Source: Cryptomeria japonica
Taxonomy: Eukaryota > Streptophyta > Pinopsida > Cupressales > Cupressaceae
DNA: 64,000 nucleotides
Direction of reading: 5' to 3'
Assembly: GCF_030272615.1 (NCBI RefSeq)
Contig: NC_081412.1
Span: 543,946,335-544,010,334, forward strand
Numbering within the stretch: the first letter of the stretch is position 1; each line of letters opens with the position of its first letter. The notes under the pieces were generated by a model. The model searched no databases. It was given only the letters and a program-made list of their open reading frames with translations, and was not told the DNA's origin. The position numbers and the translations under genes were made by a program. Shown piece after piece: positions 1 through 11,986 of this stretch.

Positions 1-560
1 CTGAATTGTAATTATATCCAACATTAAAAATAATTACACCACCAACAACAAATGCTGGCAACATTAGTGACTAAAGTGGGTTAAAAACATTAGATAAGAT
101 TGTGGAGGAATATTTAAACAAATATTTGGACTATAATTTTATTAAACTTTATAAATCTCTAAATTTGAGAGAATGTAGAAGAAATAAACGGTATTGACTC
201 CATCGAGTGAGAATTGAAAGCCCAAATTTAAAAGGAATCAAGAATAAATTGAAGTGGCTATCTAGCCTACATTGGATATAAATTTGAGACCAACAAGAGC
301 ATATCACTTATATTGAAATAATTGATGGTCCTTTCTTGAAATTATAATGGAATAAATTACCCGAATAAAAGATACTTGATTATGCGTTAATTAGATTCCA
401 GTGATCTGTTTACATAATTTTCCCTTGCGAAATGAAAATTTCAAAGGACCAAGAAAAGAAAACTTCCAATAAATGAAGTAAATGATGTTTTTTCCTTTTC
501 CGCATAGTGAGTGCTTTCGAGGGACCAACAATTAAATGGAAAAGAAATTCAAGTTACATG
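1..560. other. AT-rich sequence, no gene seen
   Basis: No open frame, splice-like structure or recognisable repeat was found here. Its right edge runs into the LINE remnant that starts near 590, so it could be an older, unreadable part of the same element. Confidence 0.5.
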
Positions 561-589
561 GAATTTATTACACTGGGATATGATTAGAT

Positions 590-1215
590 GCTAGTAGGAG
601 TATCTAATTATAACCTTTCCTTTACGCTAATTAATATTTATGGACCAATTTTCATGGTTGTCAAGAAGTAACCTTTCCTTTACGCTGATTAATATTTATG
701 GACCAATTTTCATGGTTGTAAAGAAGTAGGTATGGGATTCCTTATTAATCATCTTTGATCAACTCAAAGAGAATAACGTCTTATTTTGTGGTGAATTTAA
801 TACAAGAATAAGTCAAGATGAGAAATCGGGAGGTATTATTTCACTAGCAAAAATAATGGAAAATTTCTCTAGCTTCATTTGTGATAATGTCTAAAAAGTA
901 TTAACACCCTAAGAATGATATTTTTACTTGTACAAATAGGTGAATTTTTTTTGGTTGGTTTTATAGGTAAAATATTGGATTGATTCTTAAATTGTTCGAA
1001 ATAGTTCTAGATGACAGTCCTTTTATTTAACTCATTTTATCCTTCATGGGGTTTGAACACATCTTAGTTCAACTAGACACAACTAATAGGTTTTCAAAAT
1101 AAAAATATTAATTCAAATTTGAGGAAAAGTTGTTTAAACATGAACATTCTTTGTCATTATTGAAACTTTAGTGGGAGCATGTTCCTTTCACTAAAGGTTC
1201 TAGGATGTTTCAACT
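590..1215 (+). mobile_element. Decayed LINE (L1-type) endonuclease region
   Basis: Conceptual translation shows the order expected for the APE-type endonuclease of plant L1 LINEs. A segment reading SFTLINIYGP is followed after a stop by NVLFCGEFNTRIS, which resembles the NVL.GGDFN block, then EKSGG, then MENFSSFI, then PKNDIFTCTNR, which resembles the P..FTW.N motif. Further on, around 1110-1215, a segment resembles the EEKLFKH...WW linker that precedes reverse transcriptase in L1 elements. Stops and frame changes between the blocks mean it is not functional. No reverse transcriptase core or poly(A) tail was recognised, so the copy is truncated or too decayed to follow. The family call rests on motif order alone. 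Confidence 0.7.
611..726. repeat. 58-bp tandem duplication inside the LINE remnant
   Basis: Bases 611-668 and 669-726 are nearly identical and directly adjacent. They duplicate the LINE endonuclease segment that encodes LINIYGP. Only a few substitutions separate the copies, so the duplication happened after the LINE inserted. Confidence 0.85.
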
Positions 1216-3430
1216 ATAAAAGAAGTTAAATCTCATTAATTAGCAAATATTATCTTATTAATGTTTTAACCCATTGTTTTATTCATGTTATCACTTATTA
1301 ATCAAACTCTCACTGAGTTACCCTAGCAACCACTCTGGGCTCCGATCCCATTGAGAGCCAGTCTTTTTTTATTGACTCTAACTATCTAAATCTGACCTCA
1401 TTTCATTTCACAATGAGGACACTACATGCCAATGCCATGAATAAGAATTCAATACAACTCATAAAATAATACATTTTCACATAAAGAGACAATTACTCAA
1501 ATGATGAAAACAGATCTTGATCGATCCCAAAATAAAATTTACATATATAATGAAAAAACCCCACATAATAATAACATGATTTTAACACCAAATTGTCATT
1601 TTATGAAAAAGACCAAAAGGCCTAATAACTAGTCTTAGAGGTCATCCACCATTGAGGGACCTCCAAGAACTCAAATTTTCAAAACTATCCAATTGAAATT
1701 TTCTTAAAACCTATTAATTTGCAAATGAGCAACATCACATTTCTCAAATAAAATTGACATTCTGGGCTTACGATAAAAATTTGGGTAGAGTTTCTTTCTA
1801 CAAAAATATTTTTTTTCTCAATTTTGAACTCAAATAAAAAAACTTAATGAAAAGGAAAATTTTTAAATATGGAATGAATTTGAATTATGTTACAATCTTC
1901 CAGCAACAAGAATCAAATAAAAAAGATCAATATTAGTGGACAAAATCAATCTAAGTTACCTTCAAGTTTGAGGAATTTCAAAATGGAAAGGAAGAGCACA
2001 TGCTCCAAGAGGGAACACAAAATTTGGAAAGCACAAAAGGATGATCAACACCAAATCTTCAAGCTCCTACCCATAGAATTACAAGCAACCAATCTCCCCA
2101 AATCAAAACATTCAAATTTTATGAAGAGGGTTTTTGAAAAGAGGAAGAGAAAAAATGAACGAAGTGTTTAAAAATGAACTCTATTTTCAAATATAACTCA
2201 CTTTTTCGAGAGGAAATCAGAAATAATAAAAATAAGTTAAAATTATAAAATTTATTAAAATCCCCAAAATTCCCAAAAGACAATACACTAAAATCTCCAA
2301 AAATTAAATACACATAGGGTATAATTCATACTTAAATATTTAAATACCATTATATCATTAAATATCATTGTATCGAGGATATAGGCATGCTTGTACCTAT
2401 GAACCTAGGTGGAGTCAATGCATGACACCTACAATAACCAAAACATACAACCTTGTGCATACATATACATATAATATAATGTAAATGAAAATCATAAATA
2501 AGCATTGGGTTTCATGGTCAAAAGCATCATATCTCCCTGAATCGACATAACATTAACAAAATACCATCAAGTAATCACATAACATTAGTATAACCAAATA
2601 TCCTCATAATATATTGATACCTCGCTATGCTTCCATCAATATGCAACACACTCCCCCTTGACACTAAGAAGACTCACAAACTAAATCTTTGAAGCTCATT
2701 ATGCCATCACTTTGGTCTTAAAGACTTACTTGGTACACATATTAAATATAAGATAAGTACCCATTTACTCATCTATTTTCCTTCTTGGGAGATACAAGGT
2801 TTCCCCTTCCTTTCTCTAATATAGAGAAAATTGCAATATCCCTTCCATAATACCCTAAAGTACTAGCTATTTTTTTTTTGTGTTATTAATTTTCTTTAAG
2901 TTATTAAGTGTTTATTCATTGATATACTTGGGTATTACTATCCACATAGAATAGGCTTTAGTTCATTCATCTAACCATATGAATTAGGCATCTGTTCATT
3001 CACACCAGTCATCCACCCAACCAAGGTAGGCATCTATCTTCATTTAGGCATGGGATAGGTATGTGGTCTGGCTAGAGTCTAGTCATAATGGTCTCACCCC
3101 AGTTTTCTGATAGGTGAAGCAGTGTACTAATATATTCTTTCTTCCTCTCTTTTTTAGTCTTTGACTCATGGGGAAGTGCTAGAGAAATGGTAAGACGTTT
3201 CACTTATTGCCAAAATGTGTAAAGGTCGATTGTCTGAATCAAATAATCATATTTTATGACTAACACAGGTACGAATTCACATTGATAACGTGAGGCCACC
3301 ACCTGATTGACTCAGTTTGCACCTCCTTTTACTCTACCACTCTCTTCAGAAAGTGAGAGGAAAATGGTAAGAAGATTCATACATTGCCAATAGTCAAAAC
3401 TTAGGACCCACACCTCGTCAAACGCATCTA
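1216..3430. other. AT-rich DNA; possible end of a minus-strand LTR element at 2651-2659
   Basis: No gene was recognised. At 2651-2659 the minus strand reads AAGGGGGAG and, two bases later, TGTTGC. That is the layout of a Copia polypurine tract abutting an LTR that would run leftward from about 2648. No matching second LTR or polymerase sequence was found, so the element call is weak. The open frames at 1887-2171 and 2119-2313 overlap, are lysine/phenylalanine-rich and look like chance. Confidence 0.3.
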
Positions 3431-3450
3431 TACTGGATCCAAAAGCGACC

Positions 3451-3610
3451 TATCATACCAACGACATGCATCGACATACATGTTTGAGACATGCATACCA
3501 TGCCAATTTGGCGCAACCGCCAAATCCAGGGAAAGTGACATGGAGTTGTCCTGGATTCGACTGTTTCAAACATTGGGGCCCACGCAAAACTACGTGGACA
3601 TGCCGGAGGA
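3451..3610 (+). repeat. Left arm of a long inverted repeat
   Basis: Bases 3451-3610 match the reverse complement of 26989-27148. Blocks such as TATCATACCAACRACATGCATCGACATACAT, GACATGCATACCATGCCAA and GTGGACATGCCGGAGGA occur in the same order with imperfect identity. The frame reading inward stays open in both arms and shares the words SYQ.HASTY, CIPCQ and QNYVDMPED. The arms could be the terminal inverted repeats, or part of them, of a transposon of about 23.7 kb. The true outer ends and the target duplication were not found. Confidence 0.65.
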
Positions 3611-3819
3611 CGACGGATCCTAGGCCATGGCTCACACCAGTGTGTTGTGCCTAACAAGCACATTAAAAGCCATGAAAAACAAACAACCGATGGCAAGTGT
3701 AGATGACCACGTTCGGATGCCAAAACAGTGGGAAAAAGAGGGCGCGGGCTTCCAAACCATGGTGGCTTCCTCCAAAACCTCTCGTACATGCTACTAACAG
3801 GTGGTGTCCTTACTCCTTA

Positions 3820-5430
3820 GTCAATTGCAGTCGTTTAGTGAAAAATTGACCATGTAGAATGCACCACTAACACATGTGTTAGGAAAATGGTAGTACGCCC
3901 TATACCATTTCAACAGAATACCAACGCCATTTTCTGCAGCCTCAAGTGGAAAAAATCATAGCCGTTCATTGAAAAATGGACAATGTAGAACACGGACCCA
4001 CCACTCCCCACTAGCACGCATGTTAGGTGAACCATATAATGCATTCTCCCACCATTTTCTGTGTTGTGTGGAAAAAAAGGAAGAATAAAGGGACTAATGC
4101 ACGATTAAAGAAAGTGTCCAAATCCCTCATTATTGAAGTCATACTATTTTTGAAGGAAAAGAAGGGTTTCAAGAAGGAGGCAATGAGGAGTTACTATTAA
4201 GTGGCAGCCTACGTTCATTTCTAAAGGTTGTTAGGTATGTTGAGTAGCCATTTTTTTTTTTGGTTGTTTACAGTGGGAAAATTTGCATGTTTTGGTTTAT
4301 ACGTAGTGCAAAAATTTTATTGTTTTGTTTTGCTTTGGTTATTCTTGTTTTGATCTATTTTTAAATTATTTGTGTTAGGGTTAGATATCAGGCTGGACGC
4401 ATGTTTGCTGGCTCCAAAAAGCCATGGTAAAATGCGCGACAAAAATGTATGTTAGTCTCTCTGTACTGTCACTTTGGTGGGTGATTGGTGTTAGGTTGCT
4501 CACGTCTATTTGGTCTGTCATTTCTAGGAGAAACTCTTTGGACTTTCTTTTCCTTACAACCTTCATATTTGGTGACATTTCCACTATTGCACTTTTCGGT
4601 ATGAGTCTTACCGATAGCCTCATCGGTTATCGGCAAGACAATATTATGCTTTTGTCGCTTCTCTGATATAACCACCATTACCTTATTAATTTAATTAGCA
4701 AGAGTAACACCGACAGGTCCGACCTTGGATTTCCATTCGTTGTTATCGGTTTTCCCTCTTCTCTGATGGATTTCCATGCGTTGTTAGTCAAGCAATAGCC
4801 GCATCCTTGCGGACTCTGTTGTACACATTGAGTAACACGTGATTTACTAACACGCTTGTTAGTCCTTGGACAATAATAATTAACACACGTGTTAGTCCTT
4901 GGATGATTAACAATTAACACATGTGTTAGTCCTTGGATGATTAAGACTAATATTCAAATTATCTTTAAATGATTCAAATGAATATGTTGAAATACCCATA
5001 TAAATTTGTAGATAATTTTACACAAGGTTTTTTGTCTTCTTTTTTTAATATGATTTACTGTTTATTACATAAATAGTCTAAAATAACAATAAAAATGTTT
5101 GTTTTGGAGCTGTGACCGAACACATCTATCCTAGCTCGAAAAAGACAATACGGATTGACTAACACGCATGTTAGTATCGTGCATGTGTATTCTGGTTCGA
5201 AAACAAAGTACGGATTTACTAAGATGGGGGTTAGTAGAGTATTTTACACCATCAATTTTGTCATTAACGACTATGATTGAGTAATCTATCACTAACACGC
5301 TATACGAAAGGTCTGCTTTGGAGTGGGAGCACCTATTGTACAATGTGTTAGCATTGTGTTAGTCAACTGTTGCCCATTCATTGCAAAATCAATGGTGTAA
5401 AATGTGCGACTAATAGGCATGTTAGTCATT
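3820..5430. repeat. Cluster of degenerate repeat units with a palindromic core
   Basis: Variants of a palindrome close to CTAACACGTGTGTTAG occur at about 3853, 4012, 4848, 4882, 4915, 5158 and 5407. Several are preceded by GCAAAATTGACGGTGTAAAA-like sequence, and several are followed by TCCTTGG. A second motif, CTGGCTCCAAAA or its complement, lies at about 3432, 4400, 5103, 5128, 5186, 5322 and 5442. Subterminal repeats of DNA transposons are arranged like this, but a function is inference. The short open frames at 3418-5343 overlap these repeats on both strands and are not treated as genes. Confidence 0.6.
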
Positions 5431-5767
5431 GCGTACTACCATTTTGGAGCGGTCATGGACGAAAGCACATAACGCACCTTGTTAATTGAAGAAACTTTTG
5501 ATTAGCTGTGTGCATCATATGAATCCAAGGTCTTTGTAGGATAGCATGATATGGAAATGTGTAAGTGTAAAAAAACATCCACAGATTATTGTGTAGAAAC
5601 TTAGATTGTCGAATAACATGGAACATGTGGTAGATGAACTTAGTTATTAGAAAGCACTAAAAAATTAAGGCATAGGTTGATTAAAATTGAAATAATTTAT
5701 ATATGTCACAGTTATTCTGATAGATTTGCATGTCTGTTTTGGAATCACAGGTATCTCGATTTGAAAT

Positions 5768-6352
5768 ATGGAGGCCAATTTTTCTTTAGAAAAAAGCAAA
5801 ACACAGGTCACATTTTGGGGATGAATAAGCGATGATAGTTTGATGAACCTATTTATCTGTGAAGACACCACATTCCTATCCGCAGTGAAGTTGATCCTTG
5901 GCCCTGAGTATGTAGATGGTGGATGGAAGTACAGAATGAATGTGGACATAGTGTCTCTATTTATGGCATGGTGTATGGAGCTCCGACCTATTCTAAAAGT
6001 TAGAGAAATCATGAACAAGTGTGTGAAGAAGGAATGGCTAGGTGGAATGGAACCTTTATTAGGTTTGGCACAAGACATGGATGGCTTTGAAAGTGTGGGT
6101 AGAGCATGCATTCATGTGAGTGAATTCACTCCTCCCTTATGATTGTTCTTTCTCTAGAGTGCCACATTTGATAAAGAGGCCAGAAGAAGTGTAGCACAAG
6201 CTGGGATGTATGGTATTGTGCAATACCTTGAGATGGTCGATGTCTGGGAAGCGCATATGGAGATGAAAAAAGGGGACCTTGGTCAGTACATAGAGCACTT
6301 GTGCAACGAACGGTTCATGCATGCACAAAACAACAGGGTCGACCTTGTGTAA
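5768..6352 (+). pseudogene. Gene A: unrecognised protein, probably broken
   Basis: An ATG at 5768 opens a frame that meets a TGA at 5822, then stays open from the ATG at 5843 through a protein-like stretch with GPEYVDGGWK and WCMELRPILKVREIM. At 6116 a good donor (GTGAGT) and at 6157 a pyrimidine-rich acceptor (CTCTAG) bracket 42 bases that carry the next two in-frame stops. Removing them restores the frame, which continues through ARRSVAQAGMYGIVQYLE and ends at TAA, 6350-6352. A 42-base intron would be very short for a plant, so two nonsense mutations are the alternative. The protein is mixed charged/hydrophobic, with no signal peptide or motif I recognise. It lies on the same strand as the transposase inside the inverted arms, so it may be cargo or an accessory gene. 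Confidence 0.5.
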
Positions 6353-6359
6353 GAAAAAC

Positions 6360-8398
6360 TAAGGGTCATGTGTCGTATTTCGGTGAAGGCTCTAGTAGGG
6401 AGACATAAATTAACCAAGTTAGGAACATGGAAGTGCTAGATGTGGAAGAGGGCATGGTCACTATTCACATGGCATAGGGAGATGGCACATACAACCTTTT
6501 TTGAAGCAAGAACTATGTTGTTTTTAAAATGTTTTTCAATGTGTTATGTATGGAACGTTATGTATATCGTCCACCGACTTCAATGGTTTAGAATGTAAAC
6601 ATTTTTAGAATGAATATAAAATATAGCTTTACTGGACAAAAAAAAATTTGTTGACACCAACTGGTACTCTTATCTTCTTTGTTTTGAAATTGTTGTTAAC
6701 ATTTCATTATATACAAGTGTTTTTGATGGTATGTGCATGAAATTGTTGTATAACATCAAAGTCAAGCATTTCAATATATATGACTACAAATAAAATTAAA
6801 TTCTTGTAGCATAATTGACTTTCTATTCTGGTCATTTTGGTTATTTTCAGAGCATTTTATATGCCATTTTTGTCATAACCAACTCTTCATTGGTTTCCTA
6901 ACCACTAATTTGCTAAAAAAATGCAAAGTTTCTCAAAAAGTTGCAAAAAGTTGTCAAGCAACAATGACAACTTTTGCTCAAATGTGCATTTTTGCCTTTT
7001 ATGCATTTTTACTTATACTCAACTTCCTAGCATGACTTCCTAACATTAAACTAATATGCCTAATGAGGCTTTAGAAGTCATTTTAGATCATAATGCAAAT
7101 TTATGCTATTTGGGGCTTACAAGGGCTGATAGGCTAGATTTGAGAAAAGTAACAACCTAGGGGACAATCATCCTTGAAATGACTATGAAACACACATGTA
7201 GAGCTCTGAGTATTTCATTATTCAAACACCTAATCCAAAATATGAACCATCACCTCGAAATGTCAAAAATGCATAAAAAATGGTAAATAGTTTCCTAACA
7301 CCTCACTTGGTATGATGAATCTCCTTAGCATGGTCTTAATTTCCCTATCTCTTCCATTTGGTGGAGCAAGTTGTTGGTGCCCAAAACCATAGATTGGAAA
7401 AAAAAAAAGACTCGCTAAACCCTCAAGTAGTCCAATCGGCCTTGGGCAAGGAACAGGGATGGTCGAAGACCAATTCCCTCTGCACTTTAGACTCCACTAA
7501 ACCTAGGTGGGTGTGCCTCTTCCTCTCAAGCACAAAAGAGGTTATTTATAGTGGATTTAAACTTTACTAAGACAGTTCTTTGCAAGATAATTTCCTACTG
7601 CTGGTGACTGCTTTTATTTGAATGCTTTTAAAAATTGGAAACTGAATGGAAAGATAATTGTGTACAAAGATTGTTATATTTTGGAAATAAAATGGTTTCA
7701 GGATATTCAAGAAATATGCAATAGAATAATTCAAAAGGTTTCAGAAGAATACTTCTCTCCCAAGGACCTAATGCATATTAAATCATGATCTCCAAGAATT
7801 AACATTAGAGCAGTGCCTCTTTCTCAGAATATAATGATACTTTGTAGACAGATAACATTATCAACTCAAGAGACAATATCAATAATCACTATAATGGTTC
7901 AGTATGTCTCACATAAACAAAAAGAACCTTGCCTCACATTTAATGTAATAGAATGTGATTCACATTACAATAGATTCTTAAACAGATTTATCAAGAGGAC
8001 AAAGTATGTTTCATCAACACAGAAAGTAATCAGTACATTCGAAGTAGAAACAATGAATCTTGTATATTACTATCTAAGAAATGACAGTACGAAGAAGCTA
8101 CACTTGGAGATACTTCATTGAAATTTTCTTACACAAAATGACACTTCTGCTTCCTATAAAATTTCCTAATATATATGACTTTCAGTGCTTACAACAATGA
8201 TGTTCCAAACCCCCCCAAAAAAAAAAATCTCTTTGTTACACAAGATGACTCAATACAAATACAAATGCTGAAAGACATGAATGAAAGGACACACCCTTTC
8301 ATTATCTTAACAAATAACTAAACAAAAATTAAAATGCCTAACCAAGATATCAATTACATTACATAAACTAAAACACCACACTAGGACTTTCAAGCTAG
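6360..8398. other. Spacer without a convincing gene
   Basis: Sequence downstream of gene A is AT-rich. Short frames at 7358-7570 and 7813-8121 start on non-ATG codons or have biased composition and show no motif. A C/A run at 8210-8227 is low complexity. Nothing else was recognised. Confidence 0.5.
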
Positions 8399-11118
8399 TC
8401 ACCATCCACATTTCTTAATATCCCCCAAGTAGGCCGGATCCTTATATTTTGTAGCGTTGAAGATGGCATCCTTGGCTGCATTGTCAATCACATAAATGTT
8501 TTCCAATTGATCGGCCTTGTCATTCATGTCAAGGACATCTGCTCTAGCGATGGCTTGGGCTGCATTAAGCATAGACTTGCACTTAGAGATCCATATGGTT
8601 CTATCTTTAATCACATCTACATCATCTACTAGACTAGGAACCCCATGCTCAACAATCTGTTGGCATTCATTAAATTCAAACTTTAATGCCTGTGTAACTC
8701 CATCATGTGTAACAAGAAAACCCTGCACCTTCTTTTTTACTTTCTCTTTGGTCGTTGCATCCTGTAACATCATGTCTAGTCTATCTCGAATTCTAGTGTG
8801 TGAAATCATATTGTCCATGTTCCTCTGATATTCACCCCAGAATTCATTCAATGCTTTCTCCATATTGTCATACCTCCTACTTAGAAACACGCAAGCAGTA
8901 TCGACCCTAATGCTCTTCATCTATTTTTTCAACTTGTTATGTTCATAAGATAGCTTTTCAAATTTTTTCTTCCATTGGCCTCCTGAATCTATAATTTGGG
9001 GAACAAGGTGCCCACTCCTCTTATGGGTCTCTTCATACAAAGCCTTATACTTTTTCTTCTCTGCTATCTCATGTTTCATTTGGGCCTTATTAAATTTTGA
9101 AATATTGATACCCATGTTAGCTGTGACTATAGGATCTACTTCTCCAACCTTTAAGGTATCATGTGACCAAAAGCTTTATCTACATCAATGATTTTTGGCC
9201 TCTTATTAGGAGGATATAAGGCCCACAATAACATTTCTTCCTCCTTTGGATCATATCTTGATCTAATAAAAATATCTTGCACTCCTTGTATGTTTAACTT
9301 CATATCCTTATTACCTAAATGTAACAAAGAATCAAAAACAAATGAAGCACTCAGGACCCATCTTGGAAACACAATTATTACTACCTCTACTAGCAATTGT
9401 CTGCCCCTTTGCGGGGTCATATTCTGAACTTCTGTGTCAATGTCTTTCTTCAACCTCTTCATCATTTTTGCTTCATTCTCAGGGATGACATTTGGCACTT
9501 CTTTCCTCAATTTCTTACCCTTGAAGTGGTAGAGGAATGATTTGAATTCCTTAGACTTAATGAACTGATCATTAGATACAAAAGAATTATGTTCTGCCAT
9601 TATTTCATCTATCTCTACATTTAGAGAAACAATAAGCCTATCCTCTGCCTCTGAATCCTCTTCCACCTCCTTATTCCTTCACTTGCCTTCAAATTCATCA
9701 TCCTCATGGAGGTAGTCTCCCAAATCCTATCTTTTCCTACTTGAATGGATGTAACTCTTAGGATCATAGCCTATTCTAGATACACACCGAAACAAATTGT
9801 ATTCATCCACCAGCTTCCTGTCAATGGCCTCGTATGCCCTAGTTGATACAATTTTAAAATCCTGAAAGTGAAGTGTGCCAGGGAGGAAAGCTTGCTTGTG
9901 TGGTCCTCCAAAATGTTTGGCATTAGACACAATTAACTGCCTTACAATTTCCAAGAAGGCAATCCTATCTGGTGCAGGCTTAGGGAGAACATATGGATAA
10001 CCCTCAAATCCATAGCATCGAACAAAAGTGAAGTTTCGGCACGAGTACCAATCACCCTAGTTGTGATTGACCTTTGGATTTTGGTGCTCATGAGGCCTAA
10101 GAAACTTCTTAACCTCCCACAAAAATGATCCTTGCCAAGGCTCACCAAAGAGCAAGAAAACTGGTTTGACAAAGAACTCCTCAAATTTGAGGTAATGAGA
10201 ACTCACAAACCTATAATCCCAAAGGGAAACCCATAATTGCACTAGTTACTCCTTTCCATCTTTCCCAAATGTATTCACATTTCATTCTTCTGGCCATAAC
10301 CCTCTAAGTCTCTTATAAAATAAAATGATGTACATTAACAATGAGTAGTGCTTGAAATATTTGTCTTGACTATCTTTCAGGTTTAAGAAACCTTCATGCA
10401 ATCTATCTACCAGGTAAGAAGCGAAGTCAAATTCCCTAGGCTCATGCCTCTGAACTTCTGCTGCTAGAACAAGTGGTCCTATGTTTGCTACATTAGGAGC
10501 TTCAACTCCTCCCACCTGACCACAAGCTATATATGTATATTGCAGATACTTCTTAAAAGTAGTCATGTCATATGGAGGACCTTCTTCTTATGTTAGCTTC
10601 CCCTTGTCTGCTTTATGGACAATGAGGTTCGAACCCTGGTATGTAGTGTCTGTCTTCCTGTACTCTTCTTCCAAATCTATGGCAAAAACTTCCTGAATTG
10701 TAGCCTTTGCAAAATGCACTAGAGCAGTCCCATCAGGAAACATAATGCATTGCTTGTTTGCATTATAATTTCTTACTAAAAGCTTCAACAAATCAATATT
10801 CAGAAACACATTCGGTACTACAAGTTTACCAAGACCCATTTTCCATGGGCTTGAAATTGGTGTGGGCTTATCCTTGCAGAAGTAATGGAAAAGGAACAAC
10901 TCGTGCCCTCACACTATGGTGAATATATCCCCAATATCTCTGTATATGTCCTCTAACTACTCGCAGATAGGCAAATTTGTCTTAGCTCTGCATGGCCTAG
11001 CTCTTGGAGATCCCATTTGGTCTATCATGTCCTGATTTAGCTTTCTACCCAATTTCTTTGTTGTGGTACTGGATACTTCGGCAGCTTTTCACTTCCCTTT
11101 TGAGCTTGACCCCTCCAT
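8399..11118 (-). pseudogene. Gene B: large unrecognised single-exon gene, about 900 codons, broken
   Basis: An ATG near 11116-11118 (MEGSSSKGK) opens a minus-strand reading path that runs almost without gaps to a TGA at 8399. It is interrupted by about ten stops or frame changes. Long protein-like blocks follow in order: MGLGKLVVPNVFLNIDLLKL with an FPDGTALVHF block; VQRHEPREFDFASYLVDRLH; FEEFFVKPVFLLFGEPW; HFGGPHKQAFLPGTLHF; an acidic/charged segment with EEDSEAEDRL; and a C-terminal part rich in Lys/Glu (KHEIAEKKKYKALYEE, NMEKALNEFW) likely to form coiled coils. No catalytic motif was recognised. The length and even coding character argue for a once-real gene. It is convergent with gene A and divergent from the transposase at 11987, so the two could have shared the 870-bp region between them. 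Confidence 0.55.
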
Positions 11119-11986
11119 TTCTGCAAATTATTTCACCCTATAGTTAGTAACTCAAAATTTTTTTTTATTAACCACTTAATATCTTTCTGCAATTACTTTG
11201 TGAGAAATGTTGCTCTATAATACCATCTATTTGGGATAGATTTGCAATCTTTGTAATTGATTATTGCAATATTTGATAGATTTGCTTCATGTGGCAACGA
11301 ATCTACTCAATTTATGCATTTAATGGAAACAATGTTAGTGACAGGTTAGTCAATCGCAACCACTAATTGCAAAATTGACGGTGTAAAACACGTGACTAAC
11401 ACGTGTGTTAGCCAAGACTCATCGGGTATCGGTATAGCAAACCGAGACCGCTCCTTGTAGCTGAAACATACTCTGATATGTCAAGGTCATCAATAGAGGT
11501 TGTGCCGATAGAGCTCACAGATTTTCTTCATACTATTTCATTAGTCATATTTAAACCGATGAGTATGAACAAAGGTCAAGTGAATTGGAGGCATATCTAA
11601 AATGGCCTCGGCCACTGTAGCTCCAAATCAGACCTGTCGAACAATCAACATATCACTCAACATTCCCTTCAATATGTCGAAGTGATTCTTCTTCATGAAG
11701 ATACTGCAACATATCACCTGTACATACAATCCACCAATAAATGCTCTTATGATGAAACTAAAAGTGTCCATAAATAGCACAAAACTATTTTGTAAAAATA
11801 TGTGCTAACAGGATGAAGGTCTAATAGTAAAGTAGCTTTGGTCATTTCTGTGAAGCAACCAATATCATGGTAATCACATTTGACATCAACCAATATCTCA
11901 AAATAGTATCACACTGAAGATATTATTACTGTGGCGGTTTACTATTTACGATATCTCTTTCTTTCTCTGATATGTGTAGGACCAAA
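11119..11986. promoter_or_regulatory. Divergent intergenic region between gene B and the transposase gene
   Basis: The region separates the 5' ends of two divergent broken genes. It carries one full repeat unit at about 11336-11412: the TTAGTCAATCGCAACC block, an AATTGACGGTGTAAAACACG block, then the palindrome CTAACACGTGTGTTAG. A GTAGCTCCAAATCAGACCTG copy of the second motif lies near 11603. A promoter role is inferred from layout only. A leader acceptor-like TATGTGTAG lies just before the transposase ATG. Confidence 0.35.

Noticed and set aside
1216-2648. Full solo LTR ending at 2648
   Set aside because: A polypurine-like tract and TG start are visible, but no second LTR, primer site or clear far end was found.
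3418-3789. 123-codon minus-strand frame as a gene
   Set aside because: It overlaps the left inverted arm and competing open frames on both strands; Cys/Trp-rich composition is probably chance.
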